64,000 bases of DNA. It comes from an uncultured Vampirovibrio sp. (GTDB taxonomy: Bacteria; Cyanobacteriota; Vampirovibrionia; Gastranaerophilales; Gastranaerophilaceae). The number at the start of each line of letters is the position of its first letter. Positions within the stretch are counted from its first letter, which is position 1. Both the position numbers and the translations under genes were made by a program. Positions 34,569 to 43,888 of this stretch are shown one piece after another. The DNA lies in NCBI GenBank assembly GCA_910577635.1, contig CAJTNR010000011.1:1-64000 (forward strand), written 5' to 3'. A model generated the notes under the pieces. That model worked only from the letters and a program-made list of their open reading frames with translations, had not been told where the DNA came from and did no database searches.

Positions 34569-35908
34569 TGCAGCAAAATATTGACCAACAACAAGTTGTA
34601 TCGAATCTGGTAGCAAGCTGGAAATCCAGCGGGCTTAAACAAAAACTGATTTTCACGTTTTTAATAATTGCCCTATTCAGATTCGGAGCACAACTGCCAA
34701 TTTATGGTATTAATAATGAAGTTTTCCAAAACCTTGCAAGCGGGAACAACTTAATCGGATTCCTAGATATGTTCTCAGGAGGTGCTTTAGGAAAAGTTTC
34801 AATATTCGCTCTTGGAATAGGACCTTTTATTACTTCCTCAATTATAATGCAGCTTATGGCAGTTATAATTCCGAGTTTAGAGCGTGCTCAAAAAGAAGAT
34901 GGAGAAGCAGGCAGAAGAAAAATCCAGCAGCTAACAAGAATTTTTGCAGTATTTTTAGCTCTTTTCCAATCGATTATTTTTGCACTTGCACTCTATAAGC
35001 TCCCAGGAGCAATCATCCCAGGGGTCAATCCTTTAATGTTTTTTGTTGGAAGTGCATTCTCACTTACAGCAGGAGCAATAATTGTAATGTGGTTAGCTGA
35101 GCTGATTACAGAAAAAGGGGTGGGAAACGGAGCTTCATTGTTAATTTTTGTTGGTATTATCGCGGGAATCCCTCTTTATTGCAGCAGAACAGCAACTTTA
35201 GTAAGTCAGGATTCAATGCTGCAATTAGGGTTGATTGCCCTTATTGCAATATTTATAGCAACAATACTTTTTATTATAGTACTGCATGAAGCAGCAAGAA
35301 AAGTTCCTATTGTTTCAGCAAGAAGACAGGTTGGAAACAAGGTTTATGGCGGACAAAACACTAATATTCCTTTCAAACTTAACCCTGGCGGAGTTATGCC
35401 AATCATTTTTGCAATTGCAATATTGCTTTTCCCTGCTACAGTTCTAGGGTTTGTTCAGCAAATGCACGTTGAAAACGTTGTTTTAGCCGGGATTTTTGAA
35501 AAATTAAGCCTGATTTTCAGCGCAAACTCACCGTGGTATTATATAATTTACTTTTTATTAATTGTTACCCTTACTTTCTTTTATGCTTCAATTATTCCAA
35601 GTATGCAGCCTAAAGAAATTGCTAATAATTTGAAAAAATACGGCTCGGCAATCCCTGGGGTAAAGCCTGGAAAACCCACAGCTGATAAGCTGAATGAGAT
35701 TCTATCAAGGATAACTTTAATTGGAGCGGTGGCACTTGGTATAATTGCAATGATTCCTACAGTTGCTACCAAAGTGACTTCAATTACAACTTTCCAAGGG
35801 ATAGGGGCAACAAGTCTTATAATTCTTGTTGGTGTAGCACTTGATTTTATTAATCAAATTAAAACTCATTTGTTAGCAAAAAACTACGAAAGTTTTCTAC
35901 AACAATAA
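34568..35908 (+). CDS. secY: Protein translocase subunit SecY
   Basis: A 446-residue inner-membrane channel of the Sec translocase with ten transmembrane helices. Family hallmarks: FRFGAQLPIYGI near the N-terminus, GGALGKVSIFALGIGPFITS (plug/TM2 region), ITEKGVGNGASLLIF, the cytosolic loop RKVPIVSARRQVGN, and the C-terminal Y-G-x-A-I-P-G-V-K-P-G-K-P-T block. It is coupled to rplO and followed 17 bp later by adk. Confidence 0.98.
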   Translation: MQQNIDQQQVVSNLVASWKSSGLKQKLIFTFLIIALFRFGAQLPIYGINNEVFQNLASGNNLIGFLDMFSGGALGKVSIFALGIGPFITSSIIMQLMAVIIPSLERAQKEDGEAGRRKIQQLTRIFAVFLALFQSIIFALALYKLPGAIIPGVNPLMFFVGSAFSLTAGAIIVMWLAELITEKGVGNGASLLIFVGIIAGIPLYCSRTATLVSQDSMLQLGLIALIAIFIATILFIIVLHEAARKVPIVSARRQVGNKVYGGQNTNIPFKLNPGGVMPIIFAIAILLFPATVLGFVQQMHVENVVLAGIFEKLSLIFSANSPWYYIIYFLLIVTLTFFYASIIPSMQPKEIANNLKKYGSAIPGVKPGKPTADKLNEILSRITLIGAVALGIIAMIPTVATKVTSITTFQGIGATSLIILVGVALDFINQIKTHLLAKNYESFLQQ

Positions 35909-35925
35909 TATAAAAAGGATAAAAA

Positions 35926-36591
35926 ATGAAAAAAATATTCATATTCCTAGGTCCCCCAGGCTCAGGAAAAGGCACTCAGACATCTAAACTAGCAGATAAA
36001 CTCTCAATCCCTCACATTGATACAGGATCATTATTGAGAAAAAATATTCAAGATAACACAGATCTTGGAATAATCGCTAAAAGCTATATTGATAAGGGTC
36101 AATTAGTGCCTTTGAGTGTTGTTTCAAGTGTTATTGAAGATAGAATTAAAAAAGACGACTGTAAAGAAGGCTATATTTTAGATGGTTTTCCGCGCTCTGT
36201 TGAACAAGCACAGGAACTTGAAAAAATCTTAGAAAGAATTGGAACTTATAGTTTAAAAAATGATGCTCTTGCAGTTTATTTTGATATTGATAATGAAGTT
36301 TTAATTCAAAGGCTTATAAACAGACGCTCTTGTCCTAAGTGCCAAACTATTTACAACTTATTATCCAATCCGCCTAAAATAATGGACTATTGCGATATTT
36401 GCGATACAAAACTTGTACAAAGAGCTGATGATAACGAAAAAACAGCAAGAGCCCGTTTTGAAACATATGAAAAAGAAACAGCCCCTTTGTATGAATATTT
36501 TAAGCAGCTTGGAATCTTAAAAGAACTGCAGGCAGATAAACCAATCAGCGAAATTTGGGAAAACTTGAAAAAAGTAGTTTTTGAAGATTAA
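35926..36591 (+). CDS. adk: Adenylate kinase (zinc-LID type)
   Basis: A 221-residue enzyme catalysing ATP + AMP = 2 ADP. It has the P-loop GPPGSGKGTQ, the AMP site IDTGSLLRKNI, and DGFPRS. The LID carries four cysteines (CPKC ... CDIC), expected to bind structural zinc, a form common in Gram-positive bacteria and some others. It is the last gene of this truncated spc operon; map, infA and rpmJ, which often follow, are absent. Confidence 0.97.
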   Translation: MKKIFIFLGPPGSGKGTQTSKLADKLSIPHIDTGSLLRKNIQDNTDLGIIAKSYIDKGQLVPLSVVSSVIEDRIKKDDCKEGYILDGFPRSVEQAQELEKILERIGTYSLKNDALAVYFDIDNEVLIQRLINRRSCPKCQTIYNLLSNPPKIMDYCDICDTKLVQRADDNEKTARARFETYEKETAPLYEYFKQLGILKELQADKPISEIWENLKKVVFED

Positions 36592-36638
36592 TGTAAAAAA
36601 AGCTTCTTGCATATATATCTTTAAAAAAGCATTCTGCT

Positions 36639-37181
36639 CTATGGAGCTGTTGAGCGTTTCGGGATAAATAAACCATCTATGTTTACGCCTTCGTGTTGAA
36701 GCAGTTTAATTTTTGTTTTTATCCCACCTGCATAGCCCGCTAAACTGCCATTTGAACTTACAACTCTATGACAGGGGATAATAATTGAAATCGGGTTATG
36801 AGCTATAGCACCCGCAACAGCCTGAGCTGACATTTTTTCTTTTCCTTGTTCTTTTGCGATAACTTTAGCAATTTGACCATAAGTACAAACTTTTCCATAT
36901 GGAATTTCACGAAGTATTTGCCAAATTCTTTGTCTAAAATCACTTCCAATAGGAGAAAGAGGTAATTGTGAAATTTGCGGTTTTTCGCGCTTAAAATACC
37001 TATTTAGCCAATTTTTTGTCTTTTTGAATATTTCAAGGTCATTATTTTCTATCAATTGAGAATCAATTGTGCCGCCAAAATATTTTTGTCCTTCAAGCCA
37101 AAGCCCGACAAGGTTTTCTTTATTGTCGCATGCAAGGGTAATATTTCCAATTAAAAAAGTCAGATTTGTTCTATAATACAT
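36639..37181 (-). CDS. ogt: Methylated-DNA--protein-cysteine methyltransferase
   Basis: A 180-residue suicide DNA-repair protein that removes the alkyl group from O6-alkylguanine onto its own cysteine. The active-site motif IPCHRV has C137, preceded by the DNA-binding helix (TYGQIAKVIAK) with arginine-finger region and followed by GSLAGYAGG. The N-terminal ~75 residues are the typical non-catalytic domain. Convergent with the spc operon and 17 bp downstream of the exosortase gene, so it may be read with it. Confidence 0.95.
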   Translation of the reverse strand: MYYRTNLTFLIGNITLACDNKENLVGLWLEGQKYFGGTIDSQLIENNDLEIFKKTKNWLNRYFKREKPQISQLPLSPIGSDFRQRIWQILREIPYGKVCTYGQIAKVIAKEQGKEKMSAQAVAGAIAHNPISIIIPCHRVVSSNGSLAGYAGGIKTKIKLLQHEGVNIDGLFIPKRSTAP

Positions 37182-37198
37182 TTATCTACCTTTCTTGT

Positions 37199-38221
37199 TC
37201 AATCGCTACATATCATATATTCAATTACAAGAGTCCTTTTTTTGTTGTCAAATAATGAAAGAAAAGCAATTTTGTAGTAATCATCAGTTGATCTATCCTT
37301 ATCGATAAAGTAGTAATAAACTATACCTTTGTTTGTTTTTAAACGTTTTTTATACCCTTTTTTATCAACAACTGTTTTAGATTCGATGATTCTAAAACCT
37401 TGATTCTTAAGGCAAATCAGGGGGTTGTGAAGCGCTAAGGGTGAATTTGAGACAATTCTAATGACAATTTTTGAATCCTGTTTATACTTTTCAATTTTTG
37501 ATCCGTTTTTTTGATAATACAGAATTTCTTGTTTTGTAAAATCAAGATTTTGTTTAGTTTTATCTTTAATAATTTCAAAATTACTGTTTACACTAGGGCT
37601 TTTTATCCGATTGAAAAAAAGAGTAGATAAGATTATAAAAAAGAATACTAAAACTATTCTTGATAGATAATTTTTCGATTCAGCTTTATTTATTTTACAA
37701 ACAAGAAACAAAAACAAAAGACATATAAGAATATAGTTAACAATTCCTAAAAACCCATGGATTCTATCGCTTATATAAGACAAATGAGCCAAATTGAGAG
37801 ATATTAGGATAAAAATTCGAAGAATATTCAAGTAAACTGAAACAAGACAAATAACAAAAAAATTGAAACACAAATAGAAAGTCAAATTCAAATTTTTAAT
37901 AAAACATATTATAAAAGAAAAAAATAAGGAATAATAAAGGGTTAAAGATCCCGAGCAAGGGTAGTCGACTTGAGTAATTGAGTTTTCAAAGACAAGAATT
38001 GAACTATCGGTAATTGATTGAATATTGAATAATCCAAAAACCCGCTCTAATAAAGAAGCACTAAAAAGCCTCATTGGAACACCAAAACAAATTTGAAAAT
38101 ATTCTTTAGTAAACAATAATACTACAATTAAAAAAAGCCAAAAAAGCCTTTTTTCAAGGTTTTTATTAAAAAAGCCAAGAATTATTGAAAAAACTAAAAC
38201 TAAAGTTAGTGTTTTTAGCAT
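37199..38221 (-). CDS. Exosortase with fused EpsI-like C-terminal domain
   Basis: A 340-residue integral membrane transpeptidase-like protein. The exosortase triad is present: C89 in YPCSG, R135 in LNILRIF, and H155 in DRIHGFLG, within seven or eight membrane segments. Residues ~190-340 are extracytoplasmic and include ALHNPLICLKNQGF, which resembles the H-x-P-x-x-C-L-x-x-x-G block of EpsI-type exosortase-associated domains. The start overlaps the end of the VIT-domain gene by 7 bp, so the two are co-translated. It would cleave the PEP-CTERM-like tail of that partner. I recognise the family but not the exact subtype. Confidence 0.88.
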   Translation of the reverse strand: MLKTLTLVLVFSIILGFFNKNLEKRLFWLFLIVVLLFTKEYFQICFGVPMRLFSASLLERVFGLFNIQSITDSSILVFENSITQVDYPCSGSLTLYYSLFFSFIICFIKNLNLTFYLCFNFFVICLVSVYLNILRIFILISLNLAHLSYISDRIHGFLGIVNYILICLLFLFLVCKINKAESKNYLSRIVLVFFFIILSTLFFNRIKSPSVNSNFEIIKDKTKQNLDFTKQEILYYQKNGSKIEKYKQDSKIVIRIVSNSPLALHNPLICLKNQGFRIIESKTVVDKKGYKKRLKTNKGIVYYYFIDKDRSTDDYYKIAFLSLFDNKKRTLVIEYMICSD

Positions 38222-40686
38222 CTTTCTTTTTTCTTATAAAAAATTAAAGATATTAAAAGCATTGTTATAATTAAAAGATAATCATTTGGTTCAGGAACTG
38301 ATTCAATATCTTTTGTTTCAGCTATTCCTTCTTCTTTTCCAATAATAAGGTCAGCTTGAAACTTATCTGTTTGTTGTTCGTTAAACTCCAGTTCTTTTTT
38401 TTGTCTTTCATCAACCAAGGCAATTAAAGAAGAGTAATCAGTTACAATATTGTATTTTTTAGCAATATCAAAAATCTCCTGCGGATTATAAGGCAAAAGA
38501 TTGTCAATTTGTGCTCTTGACTTAAAAACCTGCACTTGTTTATTAGAGGAATCAAATTGCAGCTTATCATCATAAAAAACTTCTTCTAAACTTGTACCAA
38601 TTGCCCCTTTTGTTTCATAAATAAGGTTAGTTAATGCTTTATTGTAAGGAGGAATAGTATTTTTATCACTTAAGTGGATAATATACAAAGGAAAATTATT
38701 TTTACAATAATCAAACTTAGAATAATCAAAAACACTGTTTGTGCTAAAAATTATCGCTGAATCATAGTCATTATCAAGAGAGCAGTAAGCATCATATCTA
38801 GCGCTTTTTGAAAAATTCTTTTGTTTAATGCTTTCTAAACTATGCATTTTTGGACTTAAAAATTTATTAAAAAAGTAAAAATCAACACTGTTAAGTTCAA
38901 TCAAAGAAGAGAGTTCTTTTTTTGAGTATTCTTCCCAGTTTATTTTATTAGAATAGGAAGTATCAAACAAAAGTGCAACTCTTTGATTCTGGGGCAGGTT
39001 GAAACCATTTTTTTTAGAATCATCAACTATTACCTGATTATTTTTAGCCTTAACAATTTTATTTTCATATGTAATATTTTCTTTAGTTAAAAAACCAAAA
39101 AAGGCATTTCTTGATTGAGAAAAGTTAGGAAGAGGAATTATCCCTTCTTTTGAATAAACGTAGTATTCAAAACTTACTTTTTGATTGAGTTTTGCTCTTT
39201 TTCCATAAACAGGATAAACTCGAAGTGTATATTGGATTGGTCCGTTTTTTTCTAATAGCGCAGGGTCTTTTCGTTTAATGGTTTGCGCTAAGTAAGTTTT
39301 TCTTGCAGCGCCCTTAGAAGATAAAACCCCCTTGTATTGAAGATTAGTACCTAAACTCAAAGCTGTAATAACTGCGTTTTTAGGTAATGAAAACTCATAA
39401 TAAACTTCTCTATCATCTTTTTTTTGATTTTGGTAAGTTTCAACAAAAACCACTTTATAAATCGATTGGGTTTTTGTTTTTTCGATTATAATATCTCTTT
39501 TTTTAACTAAAACATCCTTAGAATCAATATCAAGAAGGGTCGCAGTCTCGCTTTTATTAAAATAGGTTGAGTTAATGCTGTTTTTAATATCTTTTCTTAA
39601 TTGAAGCTGCATATCATCATTGAAAAACTCAATAAACTTATCATTAGCACTATTGTCCGAAAAACTCTCAGGATAATAAAAAGGATAAGCAATTTTATTA
39701 AAAACATTCTGAGCTATTAAACCCAGTGTTTTATTGTTAAACGTTTCTTTATCTCCATATAAAGAAGATATTATATCTGAATTTTTATCAAAAACATATC
39801 TTTGGTTTGCAACATAATTATCAAGATAAATTCTTTTAATAAAGTATTGTTTAATTGGACTAATTTTTATTTGCTGCAATTCTTCATAAGTTTTTGCATT
39901 TTTAACTGCGCTAAGTTCAGAATCCAGGTTTAAACTCGATAAATGAAAAGAACTCAAACCAAGAATTAGAACATAAACAAGTGCAAAAACCAGACAACTT
40001 TTTTTGTTTTTTGTTTTTTTGTATTCTATAATGAATTGTTTAACATAAACAATAGTACTTGTAATTGGACTTAGTATAAAAAGAAGGAAGATAAGAATAG
40101 AACAAATAGCAATCAGGTAGGAATAAATTGCTGCAATGATTTGCAAAAAATCGATTTCTAAAAGACATTCAAAACAAGACTTTATAAAATCTATATAATC
40201 TATACTAAAGATAGATTTTATTCCATAAATTATTAAAGGAATAATAAAAAATAGGGCAAGGATTGAAAAATAGGTACTTAAAACAATAGGTACTTCAAAA
40301 ATATAAACTTTAATTTTTTGCAATTTTTCGTTTTTAATATTAATAAAATCAAAAAAGAAAAAAAGAATTGCAAGAACAATGCTTATAAGGATTAAAAAAT
40401 AAAAAGGAGTAAGCTCCCGCATAAAAATTATTCTGGTTAGGGATAACAAAAGAACTGGTACTTCAATTCCAAAGAAAAAATCGACAGTTTTAATCCTGTT
40501 TTTTTTAAAACAGACAAAAAGGAAAAAGATTAAAGGCAATAGAAAAACAACAGCCGTTGGAAAAATGAGATTAAAAACCGCATCTTTGTATTCAGATAAA
40601 AAAGGAACTAAAGGTAAACAAACAAGGAAATATATTATGTTAAAAACATATGCAAAAATATTTAAGAATTTATTAAATTGCTGCAA
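38215..40686 (-). CDS. VIT-domain membrane protein with PEP-CTERM-like tail (exosortase target)
   Basis: An 823-residue protein. Residues 1-250 hold about seven membrane segments. A VIT (vault/inter-alpha-trypsin) domain follows at ~390-515 (EVYYEFSLPKNAVITALSLG, KRKDPALLEKNGPIQYTLRV), then a vWA-like start (VALLFDTSYS). The C-terminus is a classic sorting signal: VPEP (797-800), a hydrophobic helix, and a basic end (YKKKER). It is coupled to the exosortase gene. Dedicated exosortase plus VIT-protein pairs are known from Bacteroidetes (XrtN/XrtK-like systems); this looks like an equivalent one-target system. Function of such pairs is not established. Confidence 0.85.
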   Translation of the reverse strand: MQQFNKFLNIFAYVFNIIYFLVCLPLVPFLSEYKDAVFNLIFPTAVVFLLPLIFFLFVCFKKNRIKTVDFFFGIEVPVLLLSLTRIIFMRELTPFYFLILISIVLAILFFFFDFINIKNEKLQKIKVYIFEVPIVLSTYFSILALFFIIPLIIYGIKSIFSIDYIDFIKSCFECLLEIDFLQIIAAIYSYLIAICSILIFLLFILSPITSTIVYVKQFIIEYKKTKNKKSCLVFALVYVLILGLSSFHLSSLNLDSELSAVKNAKTYEELQQIKISPIKQYFIKRIYLDNYVANQRYVFDKNSDIISSLYGDKETFNNKTLGLIAQNVFNKIAYPFYYPESFSDNSANDKFIEFFNDDMQLQLRKDIKNSINSTYFNKSETATLLDIDSKDVLVKKRDIIIEKTKTQSIYKVVFVETYQNQKKDDREVYYEFSLPKNAVITALSLGTNLQYKGVLSSKGAARKTYLAQTIKRKDPALLEKNGPIQYTLRVYPVYGKRAKLNQKVSFEYYVYSKEGIIPLPNFSQSRNAFFGFLTKENITYENKIVKAKNNQVIVDDSKKNGFNLPQNQRVALLFDTSYSNKINWEEYSKKELSSLIELNSVDFYFFNKFLSPKMHSLESIKQKNFSKSARYDAYCSLDNDYDSAIIFSTNSVFDYSKFDYCKNNFPLYIIHLSDKNTIPPYNKALTNLIYETKGAIGTSLEEVFYDDKLQFDSSNKQVQVFKSRAQIDNLLPYNPQEIFDIAKKYNIVTDYSSLIALVDERQKKELEFNEQQTDKFQADLIIGKEEGIAETKDIESVPEPNDYLLIITMLLISLIFYKKKERC

Positions 40687-40705
40687 AATAAATTATCCTT
40701 TTTTA

Positions 40706-41233
40706 TTAGAATTTCACCAAAGAAAAAACTTCAATATCACCTGGAAGTTTTTTTCTTCCTTCAAGTTCTTCAAGTTCAATAACAAAGGCTACTCCTGTGG
40801 GAATTGCAACTTTTCTAATTAAACTAACAGCAGCCGAAGCTGTTCCTCCAGTTGCAAGCAAATCATCCACAATAAGAACTCTATCTGTTTTTTTAAGAGC
40901 ATCTTTATGAATTTCAATCCTGTCTTTTCCATATTCAAGATCATATTCTTCGCTTATAACCTCGCAAGGGAGCTTATTAGGCTTTCTTATAGGAACAAAA
41001 CCGCAGTTGAATTTATAAGCTAAAGGCATGCCAAAAATAAACCCTCTTGATTCAATTCCTGCAATATAGTCAATTTTTTTATCTTTGAAGGTTTCATAAA
41101 TGCAATCAACGCTAAGCTTTAGAGTTTGAGCATCAAGAAGCACTGTTGTAATATCTTTAAATAGAATGCCTTTTTTTGGAAAATCGGGCACATCTCGAAT
41201 CATACTTCTTATTTTTTTAATCTTTTCTTCCAT
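40706..41233 (-). CDS. apt: Adenine phosphoribosyltransferase
   Basis: A 175-residue purine-salvage enzyme: adenine + PRPP to AMP. The PRPP-binding motif VLIVDDLLATGGTASAA is intact, as are FPKKGILFKDIT near the N-terminus and ESRGFIFGMPLA (base-binding region). Normal length. It stands just upstream of the VIT/exosortase operon on the same strand (19-bp gap), and is divergent from prfB. Confidence 0.97.
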   Translation of the reverse strand: MEEKIKKIRSMIRDVPDFPKKGILFKDITTVLLDAQTLKLSVDCIYETFKDKKIDYIAGIESRGFIFGMPLAYKFNCGFVPIRKPNKLPCEVISEEYDLEYGKDRIEIHKDALKKTDRVLIVDDLLATGGTASAAVSLIRKVAIPTGVAFVIELEELEGRKKLPGDIEVFSLVKF

Positions 41234-41298
41234 GATTTAAAAACCTTTATAATTATAAATATATTCTAGCAGAAAAATTTTTATAGTAGAATAATTTT

Positions 41299-42385
41299 AT
41301 GATAGAACAACTAAAACAAAACCTCAATTCCTTAACTGAACACTACAGTTCAATAGAAAGGTGTCTTTGACAAAGAAAAACTGGAGTGTAGTTTATCTTC
41401 AATTGAAAAAAAACTAAAAGACGAATCAATCTGGTCCAATCAGCACAAAGCAAACGAGTTATTAAAAGAACAGAAGGATATTAAGCTGAAACTTGATAAT
41501 CTAAAAAGCTGGAAAAGCACTCTGGATGATGCTTCCATTGCTCTTGAACTGGAGGATGAGAGCTTAGTTTGCGAATCTTTATCAAGTTTGGAAAAGCTGA
41601 AAAGCGAACTTGATAAATTTGACTTAGAATTTATGTTATCAAAAGAATATGACCAAAGTGATGCAATTCTTACTCTAACAGCAGGAGCAGGAGGAACAGA
41701 CGCGCAGGATTGGGCAGACATTCTTCTTCGAATGTATCTTCGATTCGCACAAATTAAGAATTATAAAGTCGAACTATTGGACAAATCCCCAGGCGATGAA
41801 GCAGGAATTAAATCAGCAACAATAAGGGTTTTAGGAAAATATGCCTATGGTTATATTAAAGCAGAAAGAGGGGTTCACAGACTCGTAAGAATTTCCCCTT
41901 TTAACGCAAATGGCAAAAGACAAACGAGTTTTGCTTCTTTGGAAGTTTCACCAATAATCGATAATATTGAATCCAAAATTGAAATTAAACCGGAAGAAAT
42001 TGAAGTCGACACAATGCGCTCAGCAGGTGCAGGAGGGCAGAATGTTAATAAGGTTGAAACTGCAGTTCGAATTAAACACTTGCCCACAGGAATTGTAGTT
42101 AAGTGCCAGCAGCAGAGATCACAGCTCCAAAATAAAGAAACCGCCCTTCAAATTCTTGCTTCTAAGCTTTTAGCTTTAGCTCAAGCAGAATTTGATAAAA
42201 AAATGGATGAAATTAAAGGTCAAACAATGGATGTTAACTTTGGATCGCAGATTCGAAGCTATGTTTTTCACCCTTATAAGCTTGTTAAAGACCACAGAAC
42301 AAACACTGAAAGTACAAATGTTGAAAGTGTATTAGATGGCAATATTGATATTTTTATTGAAAGTTATCTTAGAAAAAAGCCCTAA
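41299..42385 (+). CDS. prfB: Peptide chain release factor 2, with programmed +1 frameshift
   Basis: RF2 reads UGA and UAA stop codons. The first 23 codons (ATG 41299 to CTT 41365-41367) end at an in-frame TGA (41368-41370). The sequence AAAGGTGTCTTTGAC contains an SD-like AAAGGTG one base before CTT-TGA-C, the classic RF2 autoregulatory +1 site. Reading GAC from 41369 gives a 361-residue protein. The GGQ motif ([13 protein letters not shown]) and the RF2 stop-recognition tripeptide SPF (RISPFNANG) are present. Low RF2 lets ribosomes pause and shift, so it controls its own level. A terminator overlaps the stop. Confidence 0.96.
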
Positions 42386-42407
42386 AGTTTCCTTTAGGGC
42401 AGCTTTT
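42379..42407 (+). terminator. prfB terminator
   Basis: GCCCTAAAG and CTTTAGGGC pair perfectly with a TTTC loop; CTTTTT follows. It overlaps the prfB stop codon. Confidence 0.85.
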
Positions 42408-42413
42408 TAGTTG

Positions 42414-42569
42414 TTATTTGCCAAAAGAATTTACGTGGATAGAGGAGAGGTATGAAAAATACGACTGTTTAAAGTCCTCTGATGTCATTTTTTCAACAAC
42501 AGCAGGAACTACTACAAGAATTGTATAAACGATTAAACCAAAAAGTACTAAACTTATCATTTCAAGCAT
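42414..42569 (-). CDS. Small membrane protein, 51 aa
   Basis: A 52-codon frame with a well-placed SD (GCGAGG, five bases before ATG 42569). The product has one membrane helix (ISLVLFGLIVYTILVVVPAVV, residues 5-25), followed by an acidic/polar tail (EKMTSEDFKQSYFSYLSS) that would lie outside or inside the membrane. No family recognised. It occupies most of an otherwise empty 330-bp gap; the rest (42570-42718) shows no gene. Confidence 0.6.
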   Translation of the reverse strand: MLEMISLVLFGLIVYTILVVVPAVVEKMTSEDFKQSYFSYLSSIHVNSFGK

Positions 42570-42718
42570 AAAAACCTCGCTTTTCTTTATTAACCTTATA
42601 AGTATTTATTCGGTTAAAAAAAGATAAACTTTAGAGAATTTCTTTTGTTTTTTACAAAATTTAACATATCTACTTGTATTATAGATAAGATTTAGGTCGA
42701 AAAAATTAGCCGAAGCTA

Positions 42719-43492
42719 CTATCTTTTTGGTTTATAGTTAACTTTAATGTTATTAAGCTGCAATAAATACTTTTTCAAGTCACCAATATTCTCGTTTTCT
42801 ATAAGCAAGTCTTTTTCAGGTGTCTGATTCAAAAGCTCATCTTTTGTTTTTTCAAACTCAGACCTTGAATCTTTTTCTTTGATTCTAAAAACCAAATCAT
42901 CCAGATCCTTAGCCTGATAAGAAGAATACTTAGAAAGAATCTCTTGAACGGTGCTGCCTACAGGAAACTTGTAGAGCCACCTTAAGGTTTCAAGGTCATT
43001 ATTGGAAATATTAACAACTCCATACTCATGGGGTACATACATTATATCCCCTTTGTGTTTAGAATGCCCCAAACCTATAGAATGTCCGATTTCGTGAATA
43101 ATTGTGTGAAAAACTTCGTTTTCGTCCATGTACTTTTGATGTATTATCCCATCAGATAAACCAATTGACACCTCAGCGCTGTAGTATCTTGATTGTTTAT
43201 CAAAACAAAAGTTGCAAGACCCCAATGATTTTCTATCCACCCTTTTCCAGGTAACATTGATTTGTGAATCGTAGATATTATTAGTTCGATTAAAACAAAC
43301 AAGTCCTCCTGAAAGGTTCTCCCACAGATTAAACCCGTCAATAATCATCTGGGTATACTTATACTCATCCAATTGCCCTTTTGATTTATACCAGGAAAAA
43401 TTCCCTATAAAAACATTTAAGGGCATGATTTTATCAGCCCAGCGGGCTAGTTTTCCTTGTCTTAGACAGTCTTGTAAATAAGTCATTTGCAT
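42719..43492 (-). CDS. Matrixin-type zinc metalloprotease (M10 family), 257 aa
   Basis: A metzincin protease with the full zinc site HEIGHSIGLGH followed by the Met-turn DIMYVPHEYG. The N-terminal half (NVFIGNFSWYKSKGQLDEY onward) fits the matrixin fold upstream of the zinc helix. The last ~90 residues are a charged, probably disordered or coiled tail. No signal peptide is visible at the chosen start, so how it leaves the cell, if it does, is unclear. Monocistronic. A second metzincin is encoded at 49 kb. Confidence 0.85.
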   Translation of the reverse strand: MQMTYLQDCLRQGKLARWADKIMPLNVFIGNFSWYKSKGQLDEYKYTQMIIDGFNLWENLSGGLVCFNRTNNIYDSQINVTWKRVDRKSLGSCNFCFDKQSRYYSAEVSIGLSDGIIHQKYMDENEVFHTIIHEIGHSIGLGHSKHKGDIMYVPHEYGVVNISNNDLETLRWLYKFPVGSTVQEILSKYSSYQAKDLDDLVFRIKEKDSRSEFEKTKDELLNQTPEKDLLIENENIGDLKKYLLQLNNIKVNYKPKR

Positions 43493-43549
43493 ATAAAAAT
43501 ATTATATCATATAATGTAGTTATTAGTAGAGATTTAGGGGAAAAATACT

Positions 43550-43885
43550 ATGATGAATATGATGCAAGTAATGCAGCAAGCGCAAAAAATGCAAAAAAAA
43601 TTCAAAGAAACACAAACTGAACTTGAAAATACACAAATTACAGCGCAAGCAGGAAATGGCGCAGTAGAAGTTGTTTTGAACGGTCAGGGAAAGTTTAAAT
43701 CAATTAAAGTTAAAAAAGAAGCGATTAACCCGGACAATCCTAATAGTGTTGATGATGATACAATTGAGATGCTTGAAGATTTATTGAATCAAGCGCTAAG
43801 CGAGGCAACAACTAAAGCAACTGCCCAAATGGAAGAGAAGATGAAATCAATTACAGGTGGAATTTCAATTCCCGGATTGTTTTAG
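43550..43885 (+). CDS. YbaB/EbfC family DNA-binding protein
   Basis: A 111-residue nucleoid-associated protein. It carries the family signature MMQQAQKMQKKFKETQTELE (methionine/glutamine-rich first helix) and GNGAVEVVLNGQGKFKSIKV in the beta-sheet, then the ...DLLNQALSEATTKATAQMEE helix. It forms a tweezer-like dimer on DNA. It lies 3 bp before recR, the conserved ybaB-recR operon linkage seen in many bacteria. Confidence 0.95.
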   Translation: MMNMMQVMQQAQKMQKKFKETQTELENTQITAQAGNGAVEVVLNGQGKFKSIKVKKEAINPDNPNSVDDDTIEMLEDLLNQALSEATTKATAQMEEKMKSITGGISIPGLF

Positions 43886-43888
43886 AAA

